DNA from: Phenylobacterium sp.
GTDB taxonomy: Bacteria; Pseudomonadota; Alphaproteobacteria; Caulobacterales; Caulobacteraceae
Reading direction: 5' to 3'
NCBI RefSeq assembly: GCF_024508875.1
Contig: NZ_JANINU010000136.1
Span: forward strand, 1-36,381
Length of the DNA: 36,381 bases
The notes beneath the pieces are model-generated. The model did not search any database. It was not told the origin of the DNA and worked only from the letters and a program-made list of their open reading frames with translations. Both the position numbers and the translations under genes were made by a program. Positions 25,397 through 34,674 of this stretch are shown piece by piece (position 1 is the first letter of the stretch; each line of letters opens with the position of its first letter).

Positions 25397-26283
25397 CAGC
25401 GCAGCGCGCGGACTTCGCGGTCGACGACCTTCGCCACCTCGCCCCACGCGGCGGTCGTCGGGATCACCACGTCGAAATGGCTGACGCCCGGCAACGCCAC
25501 GGCCTCGGCGCTGTCGCCGGCCGCTTGGGCGCGTTCGGCGTAGGCGACGCCCGTGGGCGGCGGCATGACGTGGTCCAGCGTGCCCGAGATCATCACGGTC
25601 CGGGTCCCGGTCGGCAGCAATTCCGCCGGCGACGTGTCGGCGTAGGCGGCCGGGCCGCGCTCGGCCAGGCCGATGATCCGCGGGATCGGTTCGGGCCCAC
25701 AGGCGCCGGCGAAGACGTCGCGCTGCCCCTTCAGATCGCCGATGCCGCCCAGGCCGATCACCGCGCGGATCGGCAGCGGGTCGGCGCGCCACAGCGGACT
25801 GGTCTTCGGCAGCTTGCCCCGCGCGGCCGCCCAGAGCGCCAGATGCCCGCCGGCCGAATGGCCGACCGCCACGACCCGCTTCAGGTCGAACCCGTACTTC
25901 GGCGCCTCGGTCCGGAGCCGGTCCACGGCGTCGGCCACATCCAGGAAGGCGCCCGGATACTCCGCTCCCGCCTCGCCCAGCTTGCGGTACTCGACGTTCC
26001 AGACGGCGTAGCCGCGCCGCGCCAGGTCGGCGGCGATGCCGCTCGTCTGCGGCAGGCCCTGGTATTCGGCGAGGTAGCAGCCGCCGTGAATCAGCACGAC
26101 GACCGGATGCGGCCCATTGCCCTTCGGCAGGAACAGCTCGGCGACCTGCGCGGGCGCGGGCCCGTAGGCGATGCGCGCGTCCGCCTTCGCCTGCGGCTGG
26201 CTCATGTAGTCCTGGACGGTGGCGGGTTCGGCCATGGCGGGTTGGGCGCACATCAGGAGGAGGATCGGGGCTAGCCGGCGCAT
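25396..26283 (-). CDS. Exported alpha/beta hydrolase, esterase-like
   Basis: A 295-residue hydrolase with a signal peptide (MRRLAPILLLMCAQPAMA, cleaved before EP). Motifs are VVVLIHGGCYLAEYQG (oxyanion hole), VAVGHSAGGHLALWAA (nucleophile Ser), SGTLDHVMPP (Asp) and LPGVSHFDVV (His). It is of the hormone-sensitive lipase or kynurenine formamidase-like type. It should act in the periplasm on short esters. ATG 26283 is chosen over an upstream in-frame ATG (26346) because the signal peptide begins there and AGGAG is about eleven bases before it. It is first in the probable hydrolase, aldo/keto reductase, monooxygenase unit. Confidence 0.9.
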   Translation of the reverse strand: MRRLAPILLLMCAQPAMAEPATVQDYMSQPQAKADARIAYGPAPAQVAELFLPKGNGPHPVVVLIHGGCYLAEYQGLPQTSGIAADLARRGYAVWNVEYRKLGEAGAEYPGAFLDVADAVDRLRTEAPKYGFDLKRVVAVGHSAGGHLALWAAARGKLPKTSPLWRADPLPIRAVIGLGGIGDLKGQRDVFAGACGPEPIPRIIGLAERGPAAYADTSPAELLPTGTRTVMISGTLDHVMPPPTGVAYAERAQAAGDSAEAVALPGVSHFDVVIPTTAAWGEVAKVVDREVRALR

Positions 26284-26362
26284 CGCGCAACGGACTCCTG
26301 TTGATCGAGCGCGACGAGGTTCTAGGCGGGCGGCCCCGAGATGCACTAGAACCCCCTCGCGC

Positions 26363-26439
26363 GGGCGGCTAGCTCAGTTGGTTAGAGCACCTCGTTTACA
26401 CCGAGGGGGTCGGGGGTTCGAATCCCTCGCCGCCCACCA
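26363..26439 (+). tRNA. tRNA-Val (anticodon UAC)
   Basis: The acceptor stem GGGCGGC pairs with GCCGCCC, then A and encoded CCA. The D arm is GCTCAGTTGGTTAGAGC. The anticodon arm is CCTCG-TTTACAC-CGAGG with TAC. The T arm is GGGGGTTCGAATCCCTC. It reads GUN codons. The 3' end lies ten bases from the stop of the convergent peptide transporter. No second copy of the 3' part is visible in the window. Confidence 0.98.
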
Positions 26440-26448
26440 CGCGCCCCG

Positions 26449-27837
26449 CTAGGCCGGCTGCGCCGCGGGCGGCGCCTCGGCGTTCAGGACGCGCCGGAAC
26501 AGCGGGGCGATCACCAGGATCAAGACGCCGGCCGCGGCGACGATCCCCCCGTGCATCAGCCAGAAGCTCTCCGAGCCCATGTGCTCCAGCTTCGTGCCCA
26601 GCCAGCCGGCGGTGGCGTTCGCGGCGAACAGGAACAGGTAATAGATCCCGATCACCGACCCGGAGATCGCCTGCGGCGCGGCCCGGGCGAACAGCGCCAG
26701 GCTCACGGGCAGCACATTGGCGAACCCGATGTCGTTCAGCAGGTGGAACGCGAGCAGCCACCCGGCCGAGACCTTGCCGCCGCCCGCGATGAGCGAGCCG
26801 ATCCCCAGGCAGGCGACGCCCATCGCGCCGATCAGGCAGCCGATGACGATCTTGCCGAACTCGTCCGGCTCCTTGAACCGCTTGGCCCAGAGCCGCCAGA
26901 ACACCACCATGCCGGCGAGGCAGCCGACCGAGACGAAGGCGTCGGCGGAGACCAGGTCCTCCGCCAGGAATTTCACGCCGAAGAGGTGCAGGTCCGCGCT
27001 CTTCTCCGCCCAGACCAGGTAGGTGACGAAGATCTGCTGGTTGCCCAGCACGGACGCCGCGAGCAGCGGCACCATCAGGACCAGCAGGAGCACGCGCTTC
27101 CAGTCGCTGGCCACCATGGCCGGCCGCTCGACGTCCATCTCGCCACGCTTGCGCAGCGGCGGATCGGACGGGAACAGTTTGCGGCCCGACAGGTAGATGA
27201 CGATCGAGATCAGCATCCCGACGCCCGCGGCGCCGAAGCCCCAGTGCCACCCGATGCCGTGCGCCAGCCGGGCGACCACCAGCGGCGCCACGATCACCCC
27301 GGCGTTGATCGCCAGGTAGAAGATCTGGAAGGCGTCGGCCCGGCGGGTGTCGCCCTCGGGGTAGAGGCCGCCGACCTGGCTGGCGATGTTGCCCTTGAAG
27401 CAGCCCGAGCCGATCATCAGGCACAGCAGCGCCAGCAGGAACGGCTGCTCGAACGCCATCAGGAAATGCCCGGCGGCCATCAGCAGCGCGCCCAGGATGA
27501 TGGTCGGCGTCCGGCCCAGCACCCAGTCCGCGAGCAGGCCGCCCAGTAGCGGGGTCAGGTAGACGCACGCGCCGTAGAGCCCTGCGATAGCGACGGCCAG
27601 GGCCTGGGGGCTCAGCGTTCCGCCGCGCTCCATGAGCCCGCGAAGCACCGGCAACCCGGCCACGTTCTCCACATGGCCGGGCAGCAGCAGGTGGTTGACC
27701 ATGTAGAGGGCCAGGAGGGTGTTCATCCCGTAGTAGGAGAACCGCTCCCAGGCCTCGGTGAACGCCAGATAGCCCAGCGCCTTCGGATGGCCCAGGAAGG
27801 CCCTGTCGCTGCGATCGGCAGCGGTGGTCGCGGTCAT
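26449..27837 (-). CDS. POT-family proton-coupled peptide transporter
   Basis: A 462-residue major-facilitator protein of the POT/PTR2 (DtpT-like) family with about 12 to 14 membrane segments. Signatures are ALGYLAFTEAWERFSYYGMN (the E-x-x-E-R proton motif and YYGM), YLTPLLGGLLADWVLG, and KGNIASQVGGLYPEGD with FQIFYLAINAG (the PTR2 signature region). It imports di- or tripeptides with protons. ATG 27837 has GGAGA five bases before it. The gene follows the GDT1-like gene by only 25 bases on the same strand, so it may be read from the riboswitch-controlled mRNA. Confidence 0.94.
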   Translation of the reverse strand: MTATTAADRSDRAFLGHPKALGYLAFTEAWERFSYYGMNTLLALYMVNHLLLPGHVENVAGLPVLRGLMERGGTLSPQALAVAIAGLYGACVYLTPLLGGLLADWVLGRTPTIILGALLMAAGHFLMAFEQPFLLALLCLMIGSGCFKGNIASQVGGLYPEGDTRRADAFQIFYLAINAGVIVAPLVVARLAHGIGWHWGFGAAGVGMLISIVIYLSGRKLFPSDPPLRKRGEMDVERPAMVASDWKRVLLLVLMVPLLAASVLGNQQIFVTYLVWAEKSADLHLFGVKFLAEDLVSADAFVSVGCLAGMVVFWRLWAKRFKEPDEFGKIVIGCLIGAMGVACLGIGSLIAGGGKVSAGWLLAFHLLNDIGFANVLPVSLALFARAAPQAISGSVIGIYYLFLFAANATAGWLGTKLEHMGSESFWLMHGGIVAAAGVLILVIAPLFRRVLNAEAPPAAQPA

Positions 27838-27862
27838 CGGATTCTCCAAACCCCGCAGGACC

Positions 27863-28447
27863 TTAGACGTGGAACCCCGGCCGGATAAAGGCCGCCAGCA
27901 GCGCCCAGGCGCCGATGGCCGCAAAGACGATGGCCGCCGCGATCCGCACATACTTCAGCGGCACGACCTTCGTGGCGGCTTCACCCAGGAAGACGGCCGG
28001 CACGTTCGCCAGCATCATGCCCAGGGTGGTGCCCGCCGCGACGACTGCGATGTCCTGGAAGCGGGCGGCCAGCAGGGTGGTGGCGATCTGGGTCTTGTCG
28101 CCGATCTCGACCAGGAAGAAGGCCACCAGGGTGGTCAGGAACACCCCGCCCGCCGACTTGGCCGCCGCGTCGTCGTCCTCCTTGTCGGGGATCAGCGCCC
28201 AGGCCGCCATGGCGATGAAGCCCACGCCGACCAGGATCTGGAACGTCGGGCCGGTGAGGTACTTGGCGACCACGAAGCCCAGCGTCGCGGCCAGGCCATG
28301 GTTGGCCAGCGTCGCGGCGAGGATGCCGAGGATGATGGGCACGGGCTTGCGGAAGCGCGCCGCCAGCATGATGGCGAGGAGCTGGGTCTTGTCGCCGATC
28401 TCGGCGACGGCCACGAGGCCGGTGGAGACGAGGAAGGGTTCGAGCAC
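27863..28447 (-). CDS. TMEM165/GDT1-family cation transporter
   Basis: A 194-residue membrane protein with two repeats, each carrying the family motif E-x-G-D-K-T: VAVAEIGDKTQLLAIML and FFLVEIGDKTQIATTLL. About six hydrophobic segments and an acidic central loop (DKEDDDAAAK) fit the family. Bacterial relatives (MneA type) export Mn2+. The long frame upstream begins inside the riboswitch, so its ATG (28570) is not the start. I choose GTG 28447, giving MLEPFLVSTGLVAVAEIGDK, the usual family N-terminus; GTG 28456 is close by. No strong ribosome site is seen at either, which fits control of translation by the leader. Confidence 0.88.
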   Translation of the reverse strand: MLEPFLVSTGLVAVAEIGDKTQLLAIMLAARFRKPVPIILGILAATLANHGLAATLGFVVAKYLTGPTFQILVGVGFIAMAAWALIPDKEDDDAAAKSAGGVFLTTLVAFFLVEIGDKTQIATTLLAARFQDIAVVAAGTTLGMMLANVPAVFLGEAATKVVPLKYVRIAAAIVFAAIGAWALLAAFIRPGFHV

Positions 28448-28550
28448 GGAGCACACCAGGGGACGCGGCGATCGACACGACGACGCAAGACCCCCGCCGC
28501 GCCCGTAGGCTAGTGAGGCCGCATCGCCGGTCTCGCCAATCCGGACCCGA

Positions 28551-28630
28551 AGGTCCGCCGCACGCGCCATGATCCGAAAGGACCAAGTTTGTTGACGCGG
28601 GCTCCGCTGTGGTGCGGACGGCTACTCCCC
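28551..28630 (-). ncRNA. yybP-ykoY manganese riboswitch
   Basis: Read on the minus strand, the leader contains in order GGGGAGTAGCC (28619-28630 region), GTCAACAAACTTGG, and CATGGCGCG, the three conserved blocks of the yybP-ykoY aptamer with the usual spacing. GTCCGC and GCGGAC (28614-28619 and 28553-28558) can close a stem. Just after, GGACC-TTCG-GGTCC (28543-28556) forms a hairpin sharing bases with that stem, so the two are mutually exclusive. The class binds Mn2+ and turns on manganese export. It lies about 100 bases before the GDT1-like gene. Confidence 0.85.
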
Positions 28631-28675
28631 GAAGAGGCGGTTCTCCTAACCCGCCACGTCCGCGAAGGCCAAACG

Positions 28676-28703
28676 AAAAAGAGCGGCCGCGACGAGCGGC
28701 CGC
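28676..28703 (-). terminator. Intrinsic terminator of the HU gene
   Basis: On the minus strand GCGGCCGC-TCGTC-GCGGCCGC then TCTTTTTC, starting 22 bases after the HU stop. Both arms are perfect. It separates the HU transcript from the riboswitch leader downstream. Confidence 0.9.
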
Positions 28704-28725
28704 CCCGTCTCTCCTCGGTACGATC

Positions 28726-29001
28726 CTAGCTGTTCAGCGTGCTCTTCAGCGAATCGCCCACCCGGAACCGGCAGGTCTGCTGCGCCGGCCGCTTCACGCG
28801 TTCGCCGGTCTTGGGATTGCGCGCCACGCCGGCGGCGCGCTTCACCGGCACGAAACTTCCAAAGCCCACCAGACGGACCTCGTTGCCCGCCTTCAGCGAG
28901 GTCGAGACGGACTCCATGAAGGCGTCGAGGGCTTCCTTCGCCTGCGCCTTGTTCAAGCCCGCCCTGTCGGCGATCGCCGAGACGAGTTCGGCCTTCGTCA
29001 T
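28726..29001 (-). CDS. hup: HU-family DNA-binding protein
   Basis: A 91-residue histone-like protein. MTKAELVSAIADRAGLNKAQ is the HU N-terminus, VRLVGFGSF the dimer core, and VARNPKTGERVKRPAQQTC the arm and following strand with the Asn-Pro that kinks DNA. It binds DNA as a dimer and shapes the nucleoid. GGGAG lies nine bases before the ATG. It follows lon on the same strand, 195 bases downstream of the lon stop, an arrangement also seen in E. coli (lon-hupB). The strong hairpins between them suggest it has its own promoter. Confidence 0.96.
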   Translation of the reverse strand: MTKAELVSAIADRAGLNKAQAKEALDAFMESVSTSLKAGNEVRLVGFGSFVPVKRAAGVARNPKTGERVKRPAQQTCRFRVGDSLKSTLNS

Positions 29002-29108
29002 ACTGTTTTCTCCCAGCCCAATTTTCTTTTGGCGTGGGAAGTCTTGGGCCGCGCCCCCCTACGCCTTGTTCGAATTCACGCACGGGAAAGCGTGGCCGTC
29101 AAACGGAC

Positions 29109-29136
29109 GCGGCGCGGGAATCCCTTCCCGCGCCGC
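29109..29136 (-). terminator. Second hairpin after lon, terminator-like
   Basis: A perfect 12-bp stem (GCGGCGCGGGAA and TTCCCGCGCCGC) with a four-base loop. On the minus strand it is followed by GTCCGTTT, a weak U-run. It may back up the first hairpin downstream of lon. Confidence 0.55.
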
Positions 29137-29154
29137 GCTTGTCACCAAATTTGA

Positions 29155-29181
29155 TCGCGGGCCGGCCGGGGCCGGCCGCGA
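29155..29181 (-). terminator. First hairpin after lon, terminator-like
   Basis: On the minus strand TCGCGGCCGGCC and GGCCGGCCCGCGA pair with one bulged base, starting about 16 bases after the lon stop. It is followed by TCAAATTT, so the U-run is poor. Confidence 0.6.
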
Positions 29182-29196
29182 TACCCGGTCTTCTAA

Positions 29197-31593
<2,397 letters not shown>

Positions 31594-31651
31594 GATGCTC
31601 TAACTCCTGGCGGGCCCCTTTGGTGGCGACCTCGCCTTCCGGATCGCAGTC

Positions 31652-31672
31652 ACTCAAACGATGCGCTTGAGT
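31652..31672. promoter_or_regulatory. Inverted repeat in the lon leader
   Basis: ACTCAA and TTGAGT are separated by nine bases, between the candidate promoter and the lon start. The nine-base spacing recalls the CIRCE operator, but the half-sites do not match CIRCE. It may be an operator or a leader hairpin. Confidence 0.4.
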
Positions 31673-31712
31673 CGTACGACCCGTCCGCCACGGCGGGCGG
31701 CTGTCCGACGAT

Positions 31713-31742
31713 TTATGTGGACGGTTTCCAACGCCTTTCAAG
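31713..31742 (-). promoter_or_regulatory. Candidate sigma-32 heat-shock promoter of lon
   Basis: On the minus strand CTTGAA (31737-31742), then 16 bases, then CCACATAAAT (31711-31720). This fits the sigma-32 form CTTGAA...CCCCATNT with one or two mismatches in the -10 element. Lon is a heat-shock protein in most proteobacteria, so the place is right. Confidence 0.6.
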
Positions 31743-31943
31743 CGTCGCAAGAACCATGCGCGACACTGCGTCCCATCGCCCCAGTTACGCTAGCTTGACC
31801 GGGAAAGACGCGGGTCGGCGCGCAAGGCCGTGCCCCGTTCACGACCAGTGAGATAGGGTTTCGCGCCGTTCGTCTCAAGTGTGTCGTCGTTCGGGCCAGG
31901 GGCGTTAGTCTCGCCATCCGCTGTCCCGTCGAAGGAAGTCCCG

Positions 31944-32684
31944 ATGAAGCGCCTCCCGCTCCTCGCCGCCGCCCTCCTGCTGCTGACGCCTGTCGCCGCC
32001 AAGGCCGCCCTCCCCGCTTCGGTGATCGCGAACCCGGCCCGGGCCGCGGACGCCAAGATCGACGCTCGCCGTAAGGGCCCGGAGATCGTCGCCCTCGCCG
32101 AGGTGAAGCCCGGCCAGCGGGTCTACGACCTCATCCCCGGCGGCGGCTATTTCACGCGGCTGTTCAGCCTGGCCGTCGGCCCGGCGGGTCGGGTCTATGC
32201 CGTCTGGCCCAACGAATACGACAAGGTCTCGCAGCCCGACTCCGACGTGATGCGGAAGATGGCGGCCGCCGCGCCCTTCACGAACGTGGTGGTGCTGACC
32301 CAACCGGCCAAGGCCTTCAGCGCGCCCGAGCCGCTGGACCTCGTCTTCACCTCCCAGAACTACCACGACTATCCCGACCCCTTCATGGGCAAGGTCGACC
32401 CCGCCGTCCTGAACGCGGCGGTGTTCAAGGCGCTGAAGCCCGGCGGGCTGTTCGTGATCGTCGACCATCGGGGCCGCCCCGCGACCGGGATGACGGAAAC
32501 CGACACGCTTCACCGGATCGACATCGCCACGGTGAAGCAGCAGGTCGCAGCGGCGGGCTTCCGGTTCGAGGGCGAGAGCAAGCTGCTCGCCAATCCGAAG
32601 GACCCGCTGACGGCCAGCGTCTTCGACAAGTCGATCCGCGGGAACACGGACCAGTTCATCCTGAAGTTCAGGAAGCCGCGCTAG
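31944..32684 (+). CDS. Exported SAM-methyltransferase-like protein
   Basis: A 246-residue protein of the predicted methyltransferase group I recall as COG4798. A signal peptide (MKRLPLLAAALLLLTPVAAKAA) is followed by a class I methyltransferase fold: RVYDLIPGGGYFTRLFSLAV (motif I), RVYAVWPNEYD (acidic position replaced), LVFTSQNYHDY (motif IV) and ALKPGGLFVIVDH (motif VI). If exported, it has no obvious source of S-adenosylmethionine, so either it binds something else or the function is not methylation. GGAAG precedes the ATG at good spacing. The next gene is 40 bases downstream on the same strand and is also exported, so they may be one unit. Confidence 0.8.
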   Translation: MKRLPLLAAALLLLTPVAAKAALPASVIANPARAADAKIDARRKGPEIVALAEVKPGQRVYDLIPGGGYFTRLFSLAVGPAGRVYAVWPNEYDKVSQPDSDVMRKMAAAAPFTNVVVLTQPAKAFSAPEPLDLVFTSQNYHDYPDPFMGKVDPAVLNAAVFKALKPGGLFVIVDHRGRPATGMTETDTLHRIDIATVKQQVAAAGFRFEGESKLLANPKDPLTASVFDKSIRGNTDQFILKFRKPR

Positions 32685-32724
32685 GGCCGTTGCGGACCTC
32701 CGCGCCGCGCGCGAAGAGTTGCAG

Positions 32725-33645
32725 ATGGCGCCCAGAATGCCCGTCGCCTTCCTGTCTGCGCTTGCACTGCTGGCCGCGCCCGGGCCGGCGTGGTCGCAAG
32801 CGGTGGCGAACAGCGAGACCGACCTCTCCGTCGCCCATCCGGCCTACCCGACCGGCGCGGGCCCGGTGGTCGCGCTCGACGAAGGACACCACAACTACCA
32901 CACGCTCGAGGGGCGCTATGCGCCCTTTGCGGCCGTGCTGCGCCACGACGGGTATCGGGTCAGCGCCCTGCGGGGCGAGTTCAGCGCTGCGAAGCTCTCG
33001 ACGGTGCGCGTGCTTGTCATCGCCAACGCCCTGGCGCCGTCCAACGCTCAGAGCTGGAAGCTGCCCACGCCCTCGGCGTTCGCGCCGGCCGAGATCGCGG
33101 CGGTGCAGGCCTGGGTGAAGGGCGGCGGAGCCCTGTTCCTCATCGCCGACCACATGCCATTCGCCGGCGCCGCCACCGATCTCGCCAAGGCGTTCGACTT
33201 CGCCTTCGAGAACGTCGCCGCCGTGAAGGGCGACGGCCGCACGCCTGAGATTTTCACGCCCGGCGACGGGACACTGGTCGAGAGCCCCATCACTCGCGGC
33301 TCGGGCCGGGCGGCTCCTGTCAGCGAGGCGCAGACCTTCACCGGCTCCGCCTTCCGCGCCCCAGCCGGCGCGATCCCGATACTGCGGCTGGATGAGGGCT
33401 GGGCGCTCCTCTACCCGTCGGAATGGGCCAAGTTCGACCCCGAGACGCCGCGCCGCGCGGCGACGCGCGATGATCTGCGCGCCGCCGCCCTCGTCTATGG
33501 CAAGGGCCGGATCGTCGTGGTCAGCGAGGCCGCCATGTTCACCAACCAGCTTGTGAAGGGCGCGCCGTACGGCTTCGGCCAGCCCTCGGCGCGGCAGGAC
33601 AAGCAGCTCTTGCTCAACATCGTTGAGTGGCTAACCGCCCGCTGA
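32725..33645 (+). CDS. Exported DUF4350-like protein
   Basis: A 306-residue protein with a signal peptide (hydrophobic VAFLSALALLAAPGPAWSQA). The mature part starts with VVALDEGHHNYHTLEGRY and has VRVLVIANAL, AVQAWVKGGGALFLIADHM and GRIVVVSEAAMFTNQLV. This glutamine-amidotransferase-like Rossmann pattern is found in DUF4350 and related 'GATase-like' proteins; no catalytic cysteine is evident. ATG 32725 has AGAG seven bases before it; ATG 32737 would still give a signal peptide. Its end overlaps the convergent DUF1428 gene by 15 bases. Function unknown, possibly binding of a periplasmic ligand. Confidence 0.72.
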   Translation: MAPRMPVAFLSALALLAAPGPAWSQAVANSETDLSVAHPAYPTGAGPVVALDEGHHNYHTLEGRYAPFAAVLRHDGYRVSALRGEFSAAKLSTVRVLVIANALAPSNAQSWKLPTPSAFAPAEIAAVQAWVKGGGALFLIADHMPFAGAATDLAKAFDFAFENVAAVKGDGRTPEIFTPGDGTLVESPITRGSGRAAPVSEAQTFTGSAFRAPAGAIPILRLDEGWALLYPSEWAKFDPETPRRAATRDDLRAAALVYGKGRIVVVSEAAMFTNQLVKGAPYGFGQPSARQDKQLLLNIVEWLTAR

Positions 33646-34014
33646 CGCCGCCTCGGCCTTGGACCGGCCCACCGTCAGCATCGGCGCGAAACAGCCCAGG
33701 ATCAGGCGCTGGGCGTCGAAGGGCGGCTCGCCGGCGGACTCCATGCGCGGGTCGTCGTGCATCTTCGCCTCGGCGGCCTCGAAGCTCGCCTTGTCGGGCC
33801 AGACCTGCCAGGCGAAGACGATCTTCTCGCCCGGCCGCGCCGCCACGGCGCGGCGGAAGTCGGTCGCCTTCCCGTCGGGCACGAAGTCCTCCCAGCACTC
33901 GACGATTTCCAGGCAGCCGTACTCCCTGAAGAAGGCCGCGCCGTTCTCGGCCCACCGGCGGTAATCGTCGCGCCGGTCCCCCGGCACGGGAATGACGAGG
34001 CCGCAGACATACAT
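33631..34014 (-). CDS. DUF1428 family protein, YbaA-like
   Basis: A 127-residue cytosolic protein matching E. coli YbaA along its length: YVCGLVIPVPGDRRDDYRRW, AAFFREYGCLEIVECWEDFV, DGKATDFRRAV, EKIVFAWQVWP, MHDDPRM and PFDAQRLILGCF. The fold is a dimeric ferredoxin-like alpha/beta barrel; no activity is established. AGGAG lies about nine bases before the ATG. The C-terminal ~12 residues beyond the usual end are Ala-rich and overlap the preceding gene on the other strand. Confidence 0.9.
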   Translation of the reverse strand: MYVCGLVIPVPGDRRDDYRRWAENGAAFFREYGCLEIVECWEDFVPDGKATDFRRAVAARPGEKIVFAWQVWPDKASFEAAEAKMHDDPRMESAGEPPFDAQRLILGCFAPMLTVGRSKAEAASAGG

Positions 34015-34086
34015 GGGGACGGGCTCCTTCCGGTTTGTGCGCGGACAGAATGCCGCGCGCCCGGACCCAATTCTGTCAGCAGTCGC

Positions 34087-34674
34087 CTAGGCCGCCAGCG
34101 CTTCCTCCACCCAGTCCAGGCGGTCCTGGCCGAAGTACATCTCGCCGCCCACGAAGAACGTCGGCGCGCCGAACGCCCCGTGCGCGACGGCCTTGTCCGT
34201 CGTGGCCTTCAGCCGCGCCTTGGTCTCATCGGCGTTGATCAGGGCCATGAACTCGTCTCCGCCCAGGCCTGCACGGGCGAGAACCGGCTGCATTTCAGCG
34301 GGATCGCCCAGGTTCTTCGAGTCCCGCCACATGGCGTCGAAGACAGCGGTCAGATAGGCCATGAACCGCGGGTCGCCCTGCAGCCCGGCCGCGCCCCGCA
34401 TCAGGTGCAGGGTGTTGATCGGGAAGAACGGGTTGCGCGCGAAGGGTACGCGGTGGCGCTTCGCGAACCGCGCCAGGTCGACGGTGGTCCACGCGCCCTT
34501 GGCCGGGACCTCGGCCGGCGAATGGTTGCCGGTCGCCTTGAACACCCCGCCCAGCAGGAACGGCTGCCAGTCGATCGTCGCCCCCGTCCGCGCGGCGATG
34601 GCGGGCAGGCGCTTGAAGGCCACGTAGCTGGCCGGGCTGCCCACGTCGAAGAAGAATTCGACCGTCTTGCCCAT
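34087..34674 (-). CDS. 2-hydroxychromene-2-carboxylate isomerase family protein
   Basis: A 195-residue DsbA-like thioredoxin-fold protein of the kappa glutathione transferase / HCCA isomerase group. The start VEFFFDVGSPASYVAFKRLP carries the catalytic serine position in place of the DsbA cysteines. IDWQPFLLGGVFKATGN follows, and FGAPTFFVGGEMYFGQDRL has the cis-proline and C-terminal motif. Relatives isomerise 2-hydroxychromene-2-carboxylate in naphthalene breakdown using glutathione, but most genomic members have unknown substrates. ATG 34674 shares its A with the upstream SDR stop (TGATG), so the two are coupled. No aromatic-ring dioxygenase genes are present here. Confidence 0.9.
   Translation of the reverse strand: MGKTVEFFFDVGSPASYVAFKRLPAIAARTGATIDWQPFLLGGVFKATGNHSPAEVPAKGAWTTVDLARFAKRHRVPFARNPFFPINTLHLMRGAAGLQGDPRFMAYLTAVFDAMWRDSKNLGDPAEMQPVLARAGLGGDEFMALINADETKARLKATTDKAVAHGAFGAPTFFVGGEMYFGQDRLDWVEEALAA

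Larger units (their letters stand above)
31594..31943. other. Divergent regulatory region between lon and the methyltransferase gene
   Basis: A 350-base gap without a convincing gene. It holds the candidate heat-shock promoter and an inverted repeat on the lon side, described separately. On the plus side GGAAG precedes the methyltransferase ATG, but no clear promoter was found. Confidence 0.6.

Noticed and set aside
26363..26439. tRNA-Val as an integration site for a mobile element
   Set aside because: No repeat of the tRNA 3' end, integrase or phage gene is visible nearby; the flanking genes are ordinary metabolic ones.
28448..28570. N-terminal extension of the GDT1-like protein from ATG 28570
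   Set aside because: The ATG is part of the conserved CATGGCG of the riboswitch, and the extension has no family similarity or membrane segment.
31652..31672. CIRCE operator for HrcA
   Set aside because: The nine-base spacing matches, but the half-sites ACTCAA/TTGAGT do not fit TTAGCACTC/GAGTGCTAA.
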